This document shows positions 52,801 through 62,570 of a stretch of DNA of 64,000 nucleotides, in pieces; the stretch's first letter is position 1, and each line of letters opens with the position of its first letter. This stretch comes from Rhizobium leguminosarum bv. trifolii WSM1325 (GTDB lineage Bacteria; Pseudomonadota; Alphaproteobacteria; Rhizobiales; Rhizobiaceae). Position numbers and translations under genes: made by a program. The stretch lies in NCBI GenBank assembly GCA_000023185.1, contig CP001622.1:3038001-3102000 (forward strand). The letters run 5' to 3'. The notes beneath the pieces were generated by a model. The model had not been told where the DNA came from, did no database searches, and saw only the letters and a program-made list of their open reading frames with translations.

Positions 52801-53658
52801 ATGGGCGCACCCTTGAATTGGATCACCGAATTTAAGATTCCCGTTGGCCCCTGGGCCAAATCCTTCGTGGACTGGCTGACCTCGAACGGCGAGTGGTTCT
52901 TCAACCAGATCGCCTTCCTGCTGTCGAGCGCTATAGATGGCCTGCTCTTCGTGCTGCAGAAGCCCCATCCGCTGATCGTCATCGCGGCCATTACCGCCAT
53001 CGCCTTTTGGCTGCGCCGGTCGATCGCAGTCGCCGTCTTCACCTGTCTCGGGCTGCTGCTGATCGTCAACCAGGACTATTGGAAGGAAACGACGGAGACT
53101 CTCGCCCTCGTGCTCGCCGCCACCTTCGTCTGTATGGTGATCGGCATTCCGCTCGGCATTGCCGCCGCCCGCCGCCCTTGGGTCTATGCTGCCATGCGCC
53201 CGATACTCGATCTCATGCAGACCATACCAACATTCGTCTATCTGATCCCGGCGCTCATCCTGTTCGGCCTCGGCATGGTGCCGGGCCTGATCGCCACCGT
53301 CATCTTCGCGATCCCCGCCCCGATCCGGCTGACGCGCCTCGGTATCATCTCGACGCCGCCGTCCCTCGTCGAAGCCGCCATCGCTTTTGGAGCGACGCCG
53401 ATACAGGTCTTGCGCAAAATCGAGCTTCCCTTCGCCACGCCGCAGATCATGGCGGGTCTCACCCAGACCATCATGCTATCGCTGTCGATGGTCGTCATCG
53501 CCGCCCTTGTCGGCGCTCCCGGGCTTGGTGTGCCCGTCGTCCGTGCGCTGAACACCGTCAATATCGCCAAGGGCTTCGAGGCGGGCTTCTGCATCGTCAT
53601 CCTGGCAATCATTCTCGACCGGATGTTCCGCACGGCGGGTGAAGGAGGCGCTGCATGA
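52801..53658 (+). CDS. choW: Choline ABC transporter permease
   Basis: 285 residues from the ATG at 52801; a TTG at 52786 is possible and no start has a strong ribosome site. About six helices, with the EAA-type cytoplasmic loop (EAAIAFGATPIQVLRKIELPFATPQIMAG) that docks on the ATPase. It is the membrane component of the choline importer. Its end overlaps choV by four bases. Confidence 0.95.
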   Translation: MGAPLNWITEFKIPVGPWAKSFVDWLTSNGEWFFNQIAFLLSSAIDGLLFVLQKPHPLIVIAAITAIAFWLRRSIAVAVFTCLGLLLIVNQDYWKETTETLALVLAATFVCMVIGIPLGIAAARRPWVYAAMRPILDLMQTIPTFVYLIPALILFGLGMVPGLIATVIFAIPAPIRLTRLGIISTPPSLVEAAIAFGATPIQVLRKIELPFATPQIMAGLTQTIMLSLSMVVIAALVGAPGLGVPVVRALNTVNIAKGFEAGFCIVILAIILDRMFRTAGEGGAA

Positions 53659-54707
53659 CCGCGGTAAGCTTTAACAATGTCAGCATCATCTTCGGCGATC
53701 GGCCGGAAACCGCGCTTGCCATGGTCGATCAGGGCAAATCGCGCGACGAAATCGGCGCCGCGACCGGCTTGGTGCTCGGCGTCGCCGATGCTTCGTTGAC
53801 GATCGAGGAAGGCGAGATTCTGGTGCTGATGGGCCTTTCCGGCTCCGGCAAGTCGACGCTGCTGCGCGCCGTCAACGGGCTCGCTCCCGTGGTGCGTGGC
53901 GATGTCGCCGTCTCCACGACCACCGGCCCCGTCAACCCTTACAGATGCAATGCCAAGGCTCTGCGCGATCTGCGCACGCACACCGTCTCCATGGTGTTCC
54001 AGCAGTTCGCCCTTTTGCCTTGGCGCACCGTCGCCGACAATGTCGGCTTCGGCCTCGAACTCGCCGGCATGCCGGAAGCCGAACGCAAGCTCCGCGTCGG
54101 CGAGCAGCTTGAACTGGTCAACCTGACAAAATGGGCAGGCCGCAAGGTCAACGAGCTTTCGGGCGGCATGCAGCAGCGTGTCGGCCTTGCACGCGCCTTT
54201 GCCACCGGCGCCCCGATCCTGCTCATGGACGAGCCGTTCTCGGCGCTCGACCCATTGATCCGCACCCGTTTGCAGGACGAGCTCCTGGAGTTCCAGCGGC
54301 GGCTAAAGAAGACCATCCTCTTCGTCAGCCACGATCTCGACGAGGCCTTCCGCATCGGCAATCGCATCGCCATCATGGAGAGCGGCCGCATCATCCAGTG
54401 TGGGACGCCGCACGACATCGTCAAGAACCCCGCAGACCAGTATGTCGCCGACTTCGTGCAGAACCTCAATCCGATCAACATGCTGACGGCGGCCGACGTC
54501 ATGCAGCCAGGCCTCGGTCAGACTGCCGCCGGCATGAGCGTCAGCGCCACGGCCCGCGCCGCGACCCCGCTCATCGATATCCTCGATGCCCTTGCCCGCC
54601 AACCGGGCAGTATCGGCATCGTCGAAAACGGCGCGATCGTCGGCACCATCTCGGCTCAGGATATCGTTGCCGGCCTCACCCGCCATCGCCGCAAGGAGGA
54701 AGCTTGA
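53655..54707 (+). CDS. choV: Choline ABC transporter ATP-binding protein
   Basis: 350 residues. Walker A MGLSGSGKST, signature LSGGMQQR and Walker B ILLMDEPFSALD are intact. The C-terminal extension after NLNPINML carries a CBS-like region (VENGAIVGTISAQDIVAGL) typical of quaternary-amine transporters, where it can sense ionic strength. Together with choX and choW it forms the complete high-affinity choline importer. Confidence 0.96.
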   Translation: MTAVSFNNVSIIFGDRPETALAMVDQGKSRDEIGAATGLVLGVADASLTIEEGEILVLMGLSGSGKSTLLRAVNGLAPVVRGDVAVSTTTGPVNPYRCNAKALRDLRTHTVSMVFQQFALLPWRTVADNVGFGLELAGMPEAERKLRVGEQLELVNLTKWAGRKVNELSGGMQQRVGLARAFATGAPILLMDEPFSALDPLIRTRLQDELLEFQRRLKKTILFVSHDLDEAFRIGNRIAIMESGRIIQCGTPHDIVKNPADQYVADFVQNLNPINMLTAADVMQPGLGQTAAGMSVSATARAATPLIDILDALARQPGSIGIVENGAIVGTISAQDIVAGLTRHRRKEEA

Positions 54708-54738
54708 TGTTTTCCATCCGCTTTGTCACAAGGCGGAT

Positions 54739-55488
54739 ATGAAAGATCAGCCCTCGCCCTTACGCGAAACCGACGACGATGCCCGCAAGCTTGCCCGCGT
54801 GCTTCTGCGCTCCGCACGATACGCGGCGATTGCCGTTCTCGACCCAGAGACCGGCTTTCCCTTCGCCAGCCGCGTGCTCGTCGCCACCGATATCGACGGC
54901 ACCCCCGTTATCCTGGTTTCGCAGCTGTCGGCCCATACCAGGGCGCTCGCCAGCGACCCGCGCGCCTCGCTCCTGACTGGCGAGCCCGGCAAGGGCGATC
55001 CCCTCGCCTATCCTCGTCTGACGACCCAGTGCAGAGCAGAATCCGTCGAGCGCAGCAATCCATGCTACGCGCGGATCCACATGCGTTTTCTCGCTCGCCA
55101 CACTAAGGCGAAGCTTTATATCGACTTTCCTGATTTCCTATTCTTCCGTCTCAAGCCTGAGCAGGCCAGCCTCAATGGCGGCTTCGGCCGCGCCTACCAG
55201 CTGGATGGGAACGATCTCGTAATCCAGTCGGCCGCGAATGAGGCGATTGCCGTCGGGGCGGCAGAAGCAGTGCGAGATTTAGTAGAACGCCACCCCGACG
55301 TCGAGGAAAGCCTCGCTATCAGGCTAAAGGCGCCGGAATCCGGCTCTTGGCGCATTTGTGGTATCGATTCCTCAGGTTTCGACATGATTTCCGGCGATTT
55401 GCTGCTGCGATACGAGTTCGAAACCCTCGCTGTGGATACCGATCACATTTGTTCAAACATGTCTAAAATAGCATACTCGATACCTTAA
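54739..55488 (+). CDS. HugZ/pyridoxamine 5'-phosphate oxidase-like protein
   Basis: 249 residues from the ATG at 54739. The N-terminal half is the split-barrel PPOX fold with GFPFASRVLVATDIDGTPVILVSQLSAHTRALASDPRASLLTGEPGKGDPLAYPRLT, and the C-terminal domain is like that of HugZ-type heme utilisation proteins (VEESLAIRLKAPESGSWRICGIDSSGFDM). HugZ degrades heme in some bacteria; activity here is unproven. It lies 31 bases after choV but its role is different. Confidence 0.82.
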   Translation: MKDQPSPLRETDDDARKLARVLLRSARYAAIAVLDPETGFPFASRVLVATDIDGTPVILVSQLSAHTRALASDPRASLLTGEPGKGDPLAYPRLTTQCRAESVERSNPCYARIHMRFLARHTKAKLYIDFPDFLFFRLKPEQASLNGGFGRAYQLDGNDLVIQSAANEAIAVGAAEAVRDLVERHPDVEESLAIRLKAPESGSWRICGIDSSGFDMISGDLLLRYEFETLAVDTDHICSNMSKIAYSIP

Positions 55489-55489
55489 A

Positions 55490-55505
55490 TTTAGGTATAT
55501 ACAAT
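55490..55505 (+). promoter_or_regulatory. Candidate NolR site 1
   Basis: TTTAG-GTATATACA-AT fits the published-style NolR consensus (A/T)TTAG-N9-A(T/A). It lies about 100 bases before the nolR start. Confidence 0.4.
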
Positions 55506-55587
55506 CTTCGAGCCCAGTTGCTAGTTTTTGGTGTCAGTCAAAATCCCGGCTGGCGGCCTGCGCCAACACGCTTGATGTACGTTTTGC

Positions 55588-55603
55588 ATTAGGAATATAA
55601 CAT
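55588..55603 (+). promoter_or_regulatory. Candidate NolR site 2, adjoining the start codon
   Basis: ATTAG-GAATATAAC-AT matches the same consensus and ends at the base before the ATG at 55604. It fits autoregulation by NolR. Confidence 0.45.
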
Positions 55604-55921
55604 ATGGAAACCTCTGATTTGGCCGACCACACGAGCGTGGCGGCAGCTTTATTGTCGGCCATGGCAAACCCGAAGAGATTGCTGATCCTGTGTAGCCTCG
55701 TGAAGGGCGAAGTGGCCGTCGGCGTGCTTGCGACGCAGGTCGGGCTCAGCCAGTCGGCTCTCTCTCAGCACCTGTCGAAACTGCGCGCTCAAAAGCTGGT
55801 CAAGACCCGCAGAGACGCACAGACCATTTATTATTCGAGCACCTCCGAGCCAGTCATGAAGATCCTGGCAACGCTCGAAGACATTTACCTCGTGCAGAAC
55901 CGGAATAGATCCGCCGCCTGA
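55604..55921 (+). CDS. nolR: ArsR-family regulator, NolR-like
   Basis: 105 residues with a winged helix: AALLSAMANPKRLLILCSLVKGEVAVGVLATQVGLSQSALSQHLSKLRAQKLVKTRRDAQTIYYSSTSEPVMKIL. The SQSALSQHLSKLRA recognition helix and the RRDAQTIYYSS wing agree with what I know of NolR, a rhizobial repressor of nodulation genes. There is no Cys metal site. A perfect 16-bp terminator-like hairpin follows. Two consensus sites upstream suggest that it controls itself. Confidence 0.83.
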   Translation: METSDLADHTSVAAALLSAMANPKRLLILCSLVKGEVAVGVLATQVGLSQSALSQHLSKLRAQKLVKTRRDAQTIYYSSTSEPVMKILATLEDIYLVQNRNRSAA

Positions 55922-56012
55922 TGATAGCGCTGACATGAATGTCGGCCGATGCCGCGCTGCAAGGGGATGTTCCCGGAGGCTTGGCAGCGATATTTCAGCA
56001 CCTGAACCTTAT

Positions 56013-56049
56013 GGCACGACCGGCAAATTTGCGATTTGCCGGTCGTGCC
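56013..56049. terminator. Perfect 16-bp hairpin after nolR
   Basis: GGCACGACCGGCAAAT (56013-56028), TTGCG, ATTTGCCGGTCGTGCC (56034-56049), then TTTG. It lies 92 bases after the nolR stop in a 355-base gap. A candidate promoter for the next gene (TTGAC at 56183, TAATTT at 56205, 17-base spacer) follows. Nothing else is evident in the gap. Confidence 0.75.
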
Positions 56050-56276
56050 TTTGAAGGCCTGGCCTTTCTGCTCCTTTCGCCGCAGGCAAGGAACTGCAGC
56101 CCGACCGCGCTGAAGCGCTCGCCCCGTGATCGATCGAAGCAGCTTGAGCCTCCTGTCAGGGGAGCTTTCGGGACTTTTCCCGTTGACGCCTTGGGAAGCC
56201 CTGATAATTTGACCGGGCAGTAAAAATATGGGCGTAAGGCCCCCGGGAAAGGGCCGTCAGCGGCCAGGAGAACAGC

Positions 56277-57602
56277 ATGTCCAATCGCCTCAACGCACCA
56301 AACGATCTTCGCGCCTTCTGGATGCCGTTTACGGCAAATCGCCAGTTCAAGAAGGAGCCGCGTTTGTTCGTCGGCGCCAAGGACATGTACTACACGACCC
56401 ATGACGGCCGTCAGGTGCTGGACGGCACGGCCGGCCTTTGGTGCGTCAATGCCGGCCACTGCCGCCCGAAGATCACCGAGGCGATCCGCGAGCAGGCCGG
56501 CGAGCTCGATTACGCGCCGGCCTTCCAGCTCGGCCATCCCAAGGCCTTCGAACTGGCAAACCGCCTGGTCGACATCGCCCCGGAAGGCCTGAACCACGTT
56601 CTTTATACCAACTCCGGTTCCGAATCCGTCGAGACCGCGCTCAAGGTTGCGCTCGCCTATCATCGCGTGAAGGGCAATGGATCACGCTTCCGCCTGATCG
56701 GCCGCGAGCGCGGCTATCACGGCGTTAATTTCGGCGGCATCTCCGTAGGCGGCATCGTCACCAACCGCAAGATGTTCGGCACGCTTCTGACCGGCGTTGA
56801 TCACATGCCGCACACCCACCAGCCCGGCAAGAACAACTTCACCCGCGGCGAGCCCGAGCATGGCGGCGACATCGCCACCGAACTCGAGCGTATCGTCACC
56901 CTGCATGACGCTTCCACCGTCGCCGCCGTCATCGTCGAGCCGGTGGCGGGCTCCACCGGCGTCTTGATCCCGCCGAAGGGCTACCTGCAGAAGCTGCGCG
57001 AGATCTGCACCAAACACGGCATCCTTCTGATCTTCGACGAGGTCATTACCGGCTTCGGCCGCCTCGGCGCCCCCTTTGCCGCGCAATATTACGACGTCAA
57101 GCCTGACATGATCACTGCCGCCAAAGGACTGACCAATGGCGTCATCCCGATGGGCGCCGTCTTCGTCACCTCCGAGATTCATGATGCCTTCATGAACGGC
57201 CCGGAGCATATGATCGAGTTCTTCCACGGCTACACCTATTCCGGCAACCCGATCGCCTCCGCCGCGGCCCTCGCCACGCTCGACACCTACAAGGAGGAGG
57301 GCCTGCTGACACGCGCCGCCGAGCTTTCCGACTACTGGGCCGACGCGCTGCATTCGCTGAAGGACTGCCCCAATGTCATCGACATCAGGAACACCGGCCT
57401 GATCGGCGCGATCGAACTCGACCCGATCGCCGGCGAGCCCACCAAGCGCGCCTTCACCGCTTTCCTGAAAGCCTATGAAAGCGGCCTGCTGATCCGCACC
57501 ACCGGCGATATCATCGCACTCTCCCCGCCGCTGATCATCGAGAAGCACCACATCGACGAGCTCTTCGGCAAGCTGCGGGCCATCCTGCAGAACAACATTT
57601 GA
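56277..57602 (+). CDS. Omega-amino acid/beta-alanine-pyruvate aminotransferase (class III)
   Basis: 441 residues. The PLP-binding lysine is Lys283 in AAKGLTNG, and IFDEVITGFGRLG (about 252-264) provides the cofactor-contacting Asp. The N-terminus WMPFTANRQFKKEPRLFVGAKDMYYTTHDGRQVLDGTAGLWCVNAGH is characteristic of beta-alanine:pyruvate transaminases. It moves an amino group from an omega-amino acid to pyruvate. Substrate range cannot be fixed from sequence. Confidence 0.9.
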   Translation: MSNRLNAPNDLRAFWMPFTANRQFKKEPRLFVGAKDMYYTTHDGRQVLDGTAGLWCVNAGHCRPKITEAIREQAGELDYAPAFQLGHPKAFELANRLVDIAPEGLNHVLYTNSGSESVETALKVALAYHRVKGNGSRFRLIGRERGYHGVNFGGISVGGIVTNRKMFGTLLTGVDHMPHTHQPGKNNFTRGEPEHGGDIATELERIVTLHDASTVAAVIVEPVAGSTGVLIPPKGYLQKLREICTKHGILLIFDEVITGFGRLGAPFAAQYYDVKPDMITAAKGLTNGVIPMGAVFVTSEIHDAFMNGPEHMIEFFHGYTYSGNPIASAAALATLDTYKEEGLLTRAAELSDYWADALHSLKDCPNVIDIRNTGLIGAIELDPIAGEPTKRAFTAFLKAYESGLLIRTTGDIIALSPPLIIEKHHIDELFGKLRAILQNNI

Positions 57603-57647
57603 GAAAGCTCTGAAGTCTTCAGGCATCATGGCCTGCGGCGGACCGCC

Positions 57648-57748
57648 TGCATAATTCCTCAAATCGGAACCGATTTAAGGAGAAAATTATGCGGCAATTC
57701 AAAGTGTTACAGCGTCCTTTTCGCGTCTGAAAAGACGCGCGGCGCTGT
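57648..57748 (-). repeat. RIME-like two-hairpin repeat, copy 4 (reverse orientation)
   Basis: Hairpin 2 (TGCATAATT...AATTATGCG, 57648-57693) then hairpin 1 (ACAGCG...CGCTGT with inner CGCGTC/GACGCG, 57709-57748). It lies between the convergent aminotransferase and HD-GYP genes, where it could terminate both. Confidence 0.8.
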
Positions 57749-57788
57749 AAATCCATCCAGGCCCTTTTGTTGGGAAGACCGATAGGCC

Positions 57789-58703
57789 TCAGCTCACGGC
57801 GGCGACGGAAAGGCAGAGGGCGAATTTCTTCACCAGCCGGCGATCGAATTGCCCTTCGCTGCCAAGCATCCACTTCAGTGCTTGGCTCGCGCTCCATGGC
57901 GCCTTGTACGGCCGCACGGAGGTCACGGCGTCATAGACGTCGCAAATCGCAGCAAGACGGGCATGGAAGCTGACCTGCGTCTCGGAAAGCCTGCGAGGAT
58001 AGCCCTTGCCGTCGATACGTTCATGATGGTTGAGGCATACGTCGAGTACGATCTCCGACATGCCTTCCTGGCGTGACAGGATTGCATGCCCCTTTTCGGG
58101 GTGATCGCGGATCATCTTGATCTCGTCCTCGTCAAGACGCCCTTCCTTGTTGAGTATCTCAAGCGGAATTTCGAGCTTGCCGACGTCGTGCAGCAATCCT
58201 GCTGTGCCGAGCGTCTGCACTGTAGCCTCGTCAAGTCCGAGATGACGGCCGAAAAGGATCATCAGCGCACTCACCGAAAGGGAATGCAGAAACGTCACTT
58301 CGTCCTTGGATTTCAGACGCGTAACGCTGAGAAAGACAGTGGGATTGTCATCCATCGACTTGGAGACTGAGGAAATCACCGGCGCCACCTGATCGACGCT
58401 GATCCCATCGCCATGCTGGAGCCGGCCGAAAACGCTTTCCAGTACCTGCACGGATTTCTGGATGGTCTCGCGTGCCGCCTGGGTGTCGATCTCGATATTG
58501 CCGCCTGGCAGGCCGTCAATGTCCAGGCCTCTGCTGGTGTTGATGATAACACCTTCAATACCGCTCTTGCGAAGTTTCAGGGCATCGGCTTCACGCCGCA
58601 GCAGAAATCTTCGCTTGGACAGAAAAGGATCCTGCCATGCACCCTCGATCGCCTCCACAAACATTCCGTTGCGCACCCGCCTGGCTTCGATACGCTTGAG
58701 CAT
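57789..58703 (-). CDS. DUF3391 / HD-GYP domain phosphodiesterase
   Basis: 304 residues from the ATG at 58703. The N-terminal 100 residues are DUF3391 (RRVRNGMFVEAIEGAWQDPFLSKRRFLL). The HD-GYP domain keeps LLHDVGKLEIP, HPEKGHAIL and LNHHERIDGKGYPRRL, so the metal site and GYP motif are complete. Such enzymes degrade cyclic di-GMP to pGpG or GMP. It is cytoplasmic by lack of membrane segments. Confidence 0.93.
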   Translation of the reverse strand: MLKRIEARRVRNGMFVEAIEGAWQDPFLSKRRFLLRREADALKLRKSGIEGVIINTSRGLDIDGLPGGNIEIDTQAARETIQKSVQVLESVFGRLQHGDGISVDQVAPVISSVSKSMDDNPTVFLSVTRLKSKDEVTFLHSLSVSALMILFGRHLGLDEATVQTLGTAGLLHDVGKLEIPLEILNKEGRLDEDEIKMIRDHPEKGHAILSRQEGMSEIVLDVCLNHHERIDGKGYPRRLSETQVSFHARLAAICDVYDAVTSVRPYKAPWSASQALKWMLGSEGQFDRRLVKKFALCLSVAAVS

Positions 58704-59193
58704 CCAGATCTCAGTTCCCGAAATATCTCTCTGTTTATTATCGACCGCTCTTTTGCATCGCAGCAATATATGCACGAACAATGGTTCTACTCTAATTGGT
58801 AGAATCAAGTGTTAATCTCAAAACGGAATTCGAATATTCAGAAAGACGAGGACGTTCCCCGAAATTCAGCAGGTCTATCAGCGATCCGCGCTGATGCCAG
58901 GGGGTACCGCACCCTCTAGAAATCGGCAAACAGCGCCAGGATCGACGATTCCGGGACGATTTCATGCCGGATCGGCTCGATTTTCGTTTCATTTTGTTAT
59001 CAACTTGCGGAATCTCACCAAAATTCCTAGAAATCTTGCCGTTGCGCCCATTTGAGCCAAATATGGCCGGAGGGCGCATCGATCGCGCCGATATCGATCG
59101 TCCTTGGCACGGCCTGGGGGCCGTTGAACGATCCGGAAAAGCCGGCGCGACGCTTCATCGCGGGTCGAATGACCCCATCCAAGGAGACAAATT
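58704..59193. other. 490-base intergenic region
   Basis: Divergent promoters for the HD-GYP gene and the branched-chain binding protein gene lie here. CTTGCG (59004), 17 bases, CTAGAA (59027) is a fair candidate promoter for the latter. No repeat, leader peptide or RNA gene was recognised. Confidence 0.4.
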
Positions 59194-60297
59194 ATGACCC
59201 TCAAGACATTGACGGCGACCCTCGTCGCGTCACTCGCCTTTGCGCCGCTTGCCTATGCCGATATCACCATCGGCCTGATCGCGCCGCTGACCGGCCCGGT
59301 CGCCGCCTATGGCGACCAGGTGAAGAATGGTGCGCAGACCGCCGTCGACGAAATCAACAAGAAGGGCGGAATTCTCGGCGAGAAGGTCGTCCTCGAACTG
59401 GCCGACGATGCCGGCGAACCGAAACAGGGCGTTTCCGCCGCCAACAAGGTCGTCGGCGACGGCATCCGCTTCGTCGTCGGCCCGGTAACCTCGGGCGTCG
59501 CCATTCCCGTTTCGGACGTGCTTGCTGAAAACGGCGTGCTGATGGTTACCCCGACCGCGACGGCCCCCGACCTCACCAAGCGTGGTCTCACCAATGTGCT
59601 GCGCACCTGCGGCCGCGACGACCAGCAGGCCGAAGTCGCCGCCAAATATGTGCTGAAGAATTTCAAGGACAAGCGCGTCGCCATCGTCAACGACAAGGGC
59701 GCCTACGGCAAGGGCCTCGCAGATGCCTTCAAGGCGACGCTGAACGCCGGCGGCATCACCGAAGTCGTCAATGACGCGATCACGCCTGGCGACAAGGATT
59801 TCAGCGCGCTCACCACCCGCATCAAGTCCGAGAAGGTCGACGTGGTCTATTTCGGCGGCTACCATCCGGAAGGCGGGCTGCTCGCCCGCCAGCTGCATGA
59901 CCTCGCCGCCAACGCGACGATCATCGGCGGCGACGGACTCTCCAACACCGAATTCTGGGCAATCGGCACGGATGCGGCAGGAGGCACGATCTTCACCAAC
60001 GCTTCGGACGCCACCAAGAGCCCGGATTCCAAGGCCGCAGCCGGCGCGCTCGCCGCCAAGAACATCCCGGCCGAGGCCTTCACGCTGAACGCTTATGCCG
60101 CCGTCGAAGTGCTGAAGGCCGGCATCGAGAAGGCCGGCAGCGCCGAGGATGCGGAAGCCGTCGCGGCCGCGCTGAAGGGCGGCGAAGAAATCCCGACCGC
60201 CATCGGCAAGGTCACCTACGGCGAGACCGGCGACCTCACCTCGCAGAGCTTCTCGCTCTACAAGTGGGAAGCCGGCAAGATCGTCGCCGCCGAGTAA
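59194..60297 (+). CDS. Branched-chain amino acid ABC transporter substrate-binding protein
   Basis: 367 residues. A signal peptide (about 1-22, ending AYA) precedes a type I binding fold: [74 protein letters not shown] and [12 protein letters not shown]. It matches the LivJ/LivK family. The other Liv transporter genes are not in the window, so it stands alone. A terminator follows. Confidence 0.94.
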   Translation: MTLKTLTATLVASLAFAPLAYADITIGLIAPLTGPVAAYGDQVKNGAQTAVDEINKKGGILGEKVVLELADDAGEPKQGVSAANKVVGDGIRFVVGPVTSGVAIPVSDVLAENGVLMVTPTATAPDLTKRGLTNVLRTCGRDDQQAEVAAKYVLKNFKDKRVAIVNDKGAYGKGLADAFKATLNAGGITEVVNDAITPGDKDFSALTTRIKSEKVDVVYFGGYHPEGGLLARQLHDLAANATIIGGDGLSNTEFWAIGTDAAGGTIFTNASDATKSPDSKAAAGALAAKNIPAEAFTLNAYAAVEVLKAGIEKAGSAEDAEAVAAALKGGEEIPTAIGKVTYGETGDLTSQSFSLYKWEAGKIVAAE

Positions 60298-60319
60298 TTG
60301 ACGGATATAGAGAAACAGG

Positions 60320-60350
60320 ATCGGGCGCCTCACGGCGCCCGATTTGTATT
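60320..60350 (+). terminator. Terminator of the branched-chain binding protein gene
   Basis: ATCGGGCGCC (60320-60329), TCAC, GGCGCCCGAT (60334-60343), then TTGTATTTT. It is an intrinsic terminator 23 bases after the stop. Confidence 0.9.
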
Positions 60351-60369
60351 TTGAGAGATGGGCTGCCGG

Positions 60370-60660
60370 TCAATCCCGCGTCCTCTTATCCTCACGCAGA
60401 TAGCTTTCCACTGTCGGGTGTTCGATAAGTACCATCGGTTGAACATACGTCCGATTGGGTGTTGGATTTGAAATCCGCGCGTAGAAACTGGCGACCACGA
60501 CGCGCTTAAGATTTTCATCGGAAGCGACACTTCCGGTCGATTTTTTGAGAATGATCTGACTGACCTTCCCGTGCTTGTCGGTCGTGAGTACCGCAGAGTT
60601 GTTCACACAGCCGCTCAACAGAAAAACTGCTGCGCAGGCCGCCGAAATAATTGCTTTCAT
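60370..60660 (-). CDS. Small lipoprotein
   Basis: 96 residues from the ATG at 60660. Signal peptide MKAIISAACAAVFLLSGC ends in the lipobox LSGC, so Cys18 would be lipidated. The mature part is polar and has no recognised domain (TTDKHGKVSQIILKKSTGSVASDENLKRVVVASFYARISNPTP). Probably an outer-membrane lipoprotein, function unknown. Confidence 0.8.
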   Translation of the reverse strand: MKAIISAACAAVFLLSGCVNNSAVLTTDKHGKVSQIILKKSTGSVASDENLKRVVVASFYARISNPTPNRTYVQPMVLIEHPTVESYLREDKRTRD

Positions 60661-60810
60661 ATCATGACCTTGAGTTGGAAAACGACATCTGTATTCTCGC
60701 TTCACTAGCACTGCTGCCACCGAGGCAAAAGCAGCGGGAAATACAATCCAAATGTTTCCAGCATCAGTTCGGCATCAGCGGCAGAAAAACAATCGAAGAG
60801 GTAGCAATCC

Positions 60811-62508
60811 ATGACCACGAAGCTCGAACGTCTCATCGATCAGGGCGTTGGCCGTGTGCCGGCCGATATCGTGCTGAAGGGCGGCTGCTTCTTCGATCTC
60901 GTCACCGGCGAACTCGTCCAGTCGGACATTGCCATCGGCGCCGATCGCATCGTCGGCACCTCAGGCAATTATGAGGGCGAAACCGAGATCGACATCTCGG
61001 GCAGGATCGTCGTTCCAGGCTTCATCGATACGCATCTGCATATCGAATCTTCGCTGGTGACCCCGCATGAATTCGATCGCTGCGTTCTGCCCTATGGTGT
61101 CACCACCGCCATCTGCGATCCGCACGAAATCGCCAATGTGCTCGGAACCGCCGGCATCGAATTCTTTGTTGAATCCGCGCTGGAGACGATCATGGACATC
61201 CGCGTCCAGCTCTCTTCCTGCGTTCCGGCGACACATCTCGAAACCTCCGGCGCCGACCTGCCGATCGAAAGCCTCCTGCCCTACCGTGACCATCCGCAGG
61301 TCATCGGCCTTGCCGAATTCATGAATTTCCCCGGCGTCATCCACAAAGACCCCATCTGCATGGCCAAGCTCGAAGCCTTCCAGAGCGGCCATATCGACGG
61401 TCACGCGCCGCTGCTCTCGGGCAACGACCTCAACGGTTACCTCTCGGCCGGCATCCGCACCGAGCACGAATGCACGACCGCCGCCGAAGCGCTGGAAAAG
61501 ATCCGCAAGGGCATGCACATTCTCGTGCGCGAAGGTTCGGTATCCAAGGATCTCGCTGCGCTGATACCCATTATCACCGAGCGGCTTTCACCCTTCCTCG
61601 CGCTTTGCACCGACGACCGCAATCCGCTCGATATCGCCGAACAGGGCCATCTTGATCATATGATCCGCACAGCGATCGCGAGCGGCGTCGAACCCCTGGC
61701 GATCTACCGCGCCGCCTCGATTTCGGCCGCCCGCGCCTTCGGTCTGAGGGACCGCGGCCTGGTCGCGCCCGGCTGGCGCGCCGATCTGGTGGTGCTCGAC
61801 AGCCTGGAAAACTGCCGCGCCGACATGGTCTTTTCCGCCGGCCGCCGCGTCACCGATGCGCTCTTTTCCTCGCGCAGGCCGGTTGCCCCGATCGGCCTCG
61901 ACAGCGTCAAGGCCCGTCCCGTCAACGCCGCCCATTTCGGCGTCCCGGTCGCCGAAGGCGAGACGCCTGTCATCGGCGTCATCCCGGGCAAGATCATCAC
62001 CGAGCATCGCCGCTATCGCCTGCCCGTCAGGGGCAACGAGGCGACAGTCGATCTTGCGAATGATATCATCAAGGTCGCCGTCATCGAGCGCCACGGCAAG
62101 AACGGCAACCATGCCAACGGCTTCGTCCAGGGCTTCGGCCTGAAGAAGGGTGCGATCGCCTCGACCGTCGGCCATGACAGCCACAATATCTGCGTCGTCG
62201 GCGTCAACGAGGACGACATGGCGCGCGCCGCAAACCGCCTCGGCGAGATCAAGGGCGGCTTCGTTGTCGTCGAAGACGGCAAGGTCACCGGCGAAATCGC
62301 CCTGCCCATCGCCGGCTTGATGAGCCTCGAACCCTATGAGACGGTCCGCGATACGCTCCACCAACTGCGCAAAGCCGCCTTGGCGCTCGGCGCCACGCTG
62401 GAAGAACCCTTCCTCCAGCTCGCTTTCTTGCCGCTGCCGGTCATCCCGCACCTGAAAATATCCGACCGCGGCATGGTTGATGTCGACAAGTTCGCGCTCA
62501 TCGGGTGA
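60811..62508 (+). CDS. ade: Adenine deaminase
   Basis: 565 residues with GAAGAGG upstream. The amidohydrolase metal motif is [18 protein letters not shown] (about 71-88), with [11 protein letters not shown] and [17 protein letters not shown] later; the C-terminal adenine-deaminase domain ([16 protein letters not shown]) is also present. It converts adenine to hypoxanthine and ammonia. No purine riboswitch was seen upstream. It is transcribed alone. Confidence 0.94.
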   Translation: MTTKLERLIDQGVGRVPADIVLKGGCFFDLVTGELVQSDIAIGADRIVGTSGNYEGETEIDISGRIVVPGFIDTHLHIESSLVTPHEFDRCVLPYGVTTAICDPHEIANVLGTAGIEFFVESALETIMDIRVQLSSCVPATHLETSGADLPIESLLPYRDHPQVIGLAEFMNFPGVIHKDPICMAKLEAFQSGHIDGHAPLLSGNDLNGYLSAGIRTEHECTTAAEALEKIRKGMHILVREGSVSKDLAALIPIITERLSPFLALCTDDRNPLDIAEQGHLDHMIRTAIASGVEPLAIYRAASISAARAFGLRDRGLVAPGWRADLVVLDSLENCRADMVFSAGRRVTDALFSSRRPVAPIGLDSVKARPVNAAHFGVPVAEGETPVIGVIPGKIITEHRRYRLPVRGNEATVDLANDIIKVAVIERHGKNGNHANGFVQGFGLKKGAIASTVGHDSHNICVVGVNEDDMARAANRLGEIKGGFVVVEDGKVTGEIALPIAGLMSLEPYETVRDTLHQLRKAALALGATLEEPFLQLAFLPLPVIPHLKISDRGMVDVDKFALIG

Positions 62509-62570
62509 CGCGATTGAAAAACGGCTGGCTCCGCGGCGGACAACCTCAACAGTCGCCTTTCAGTCGAGCG

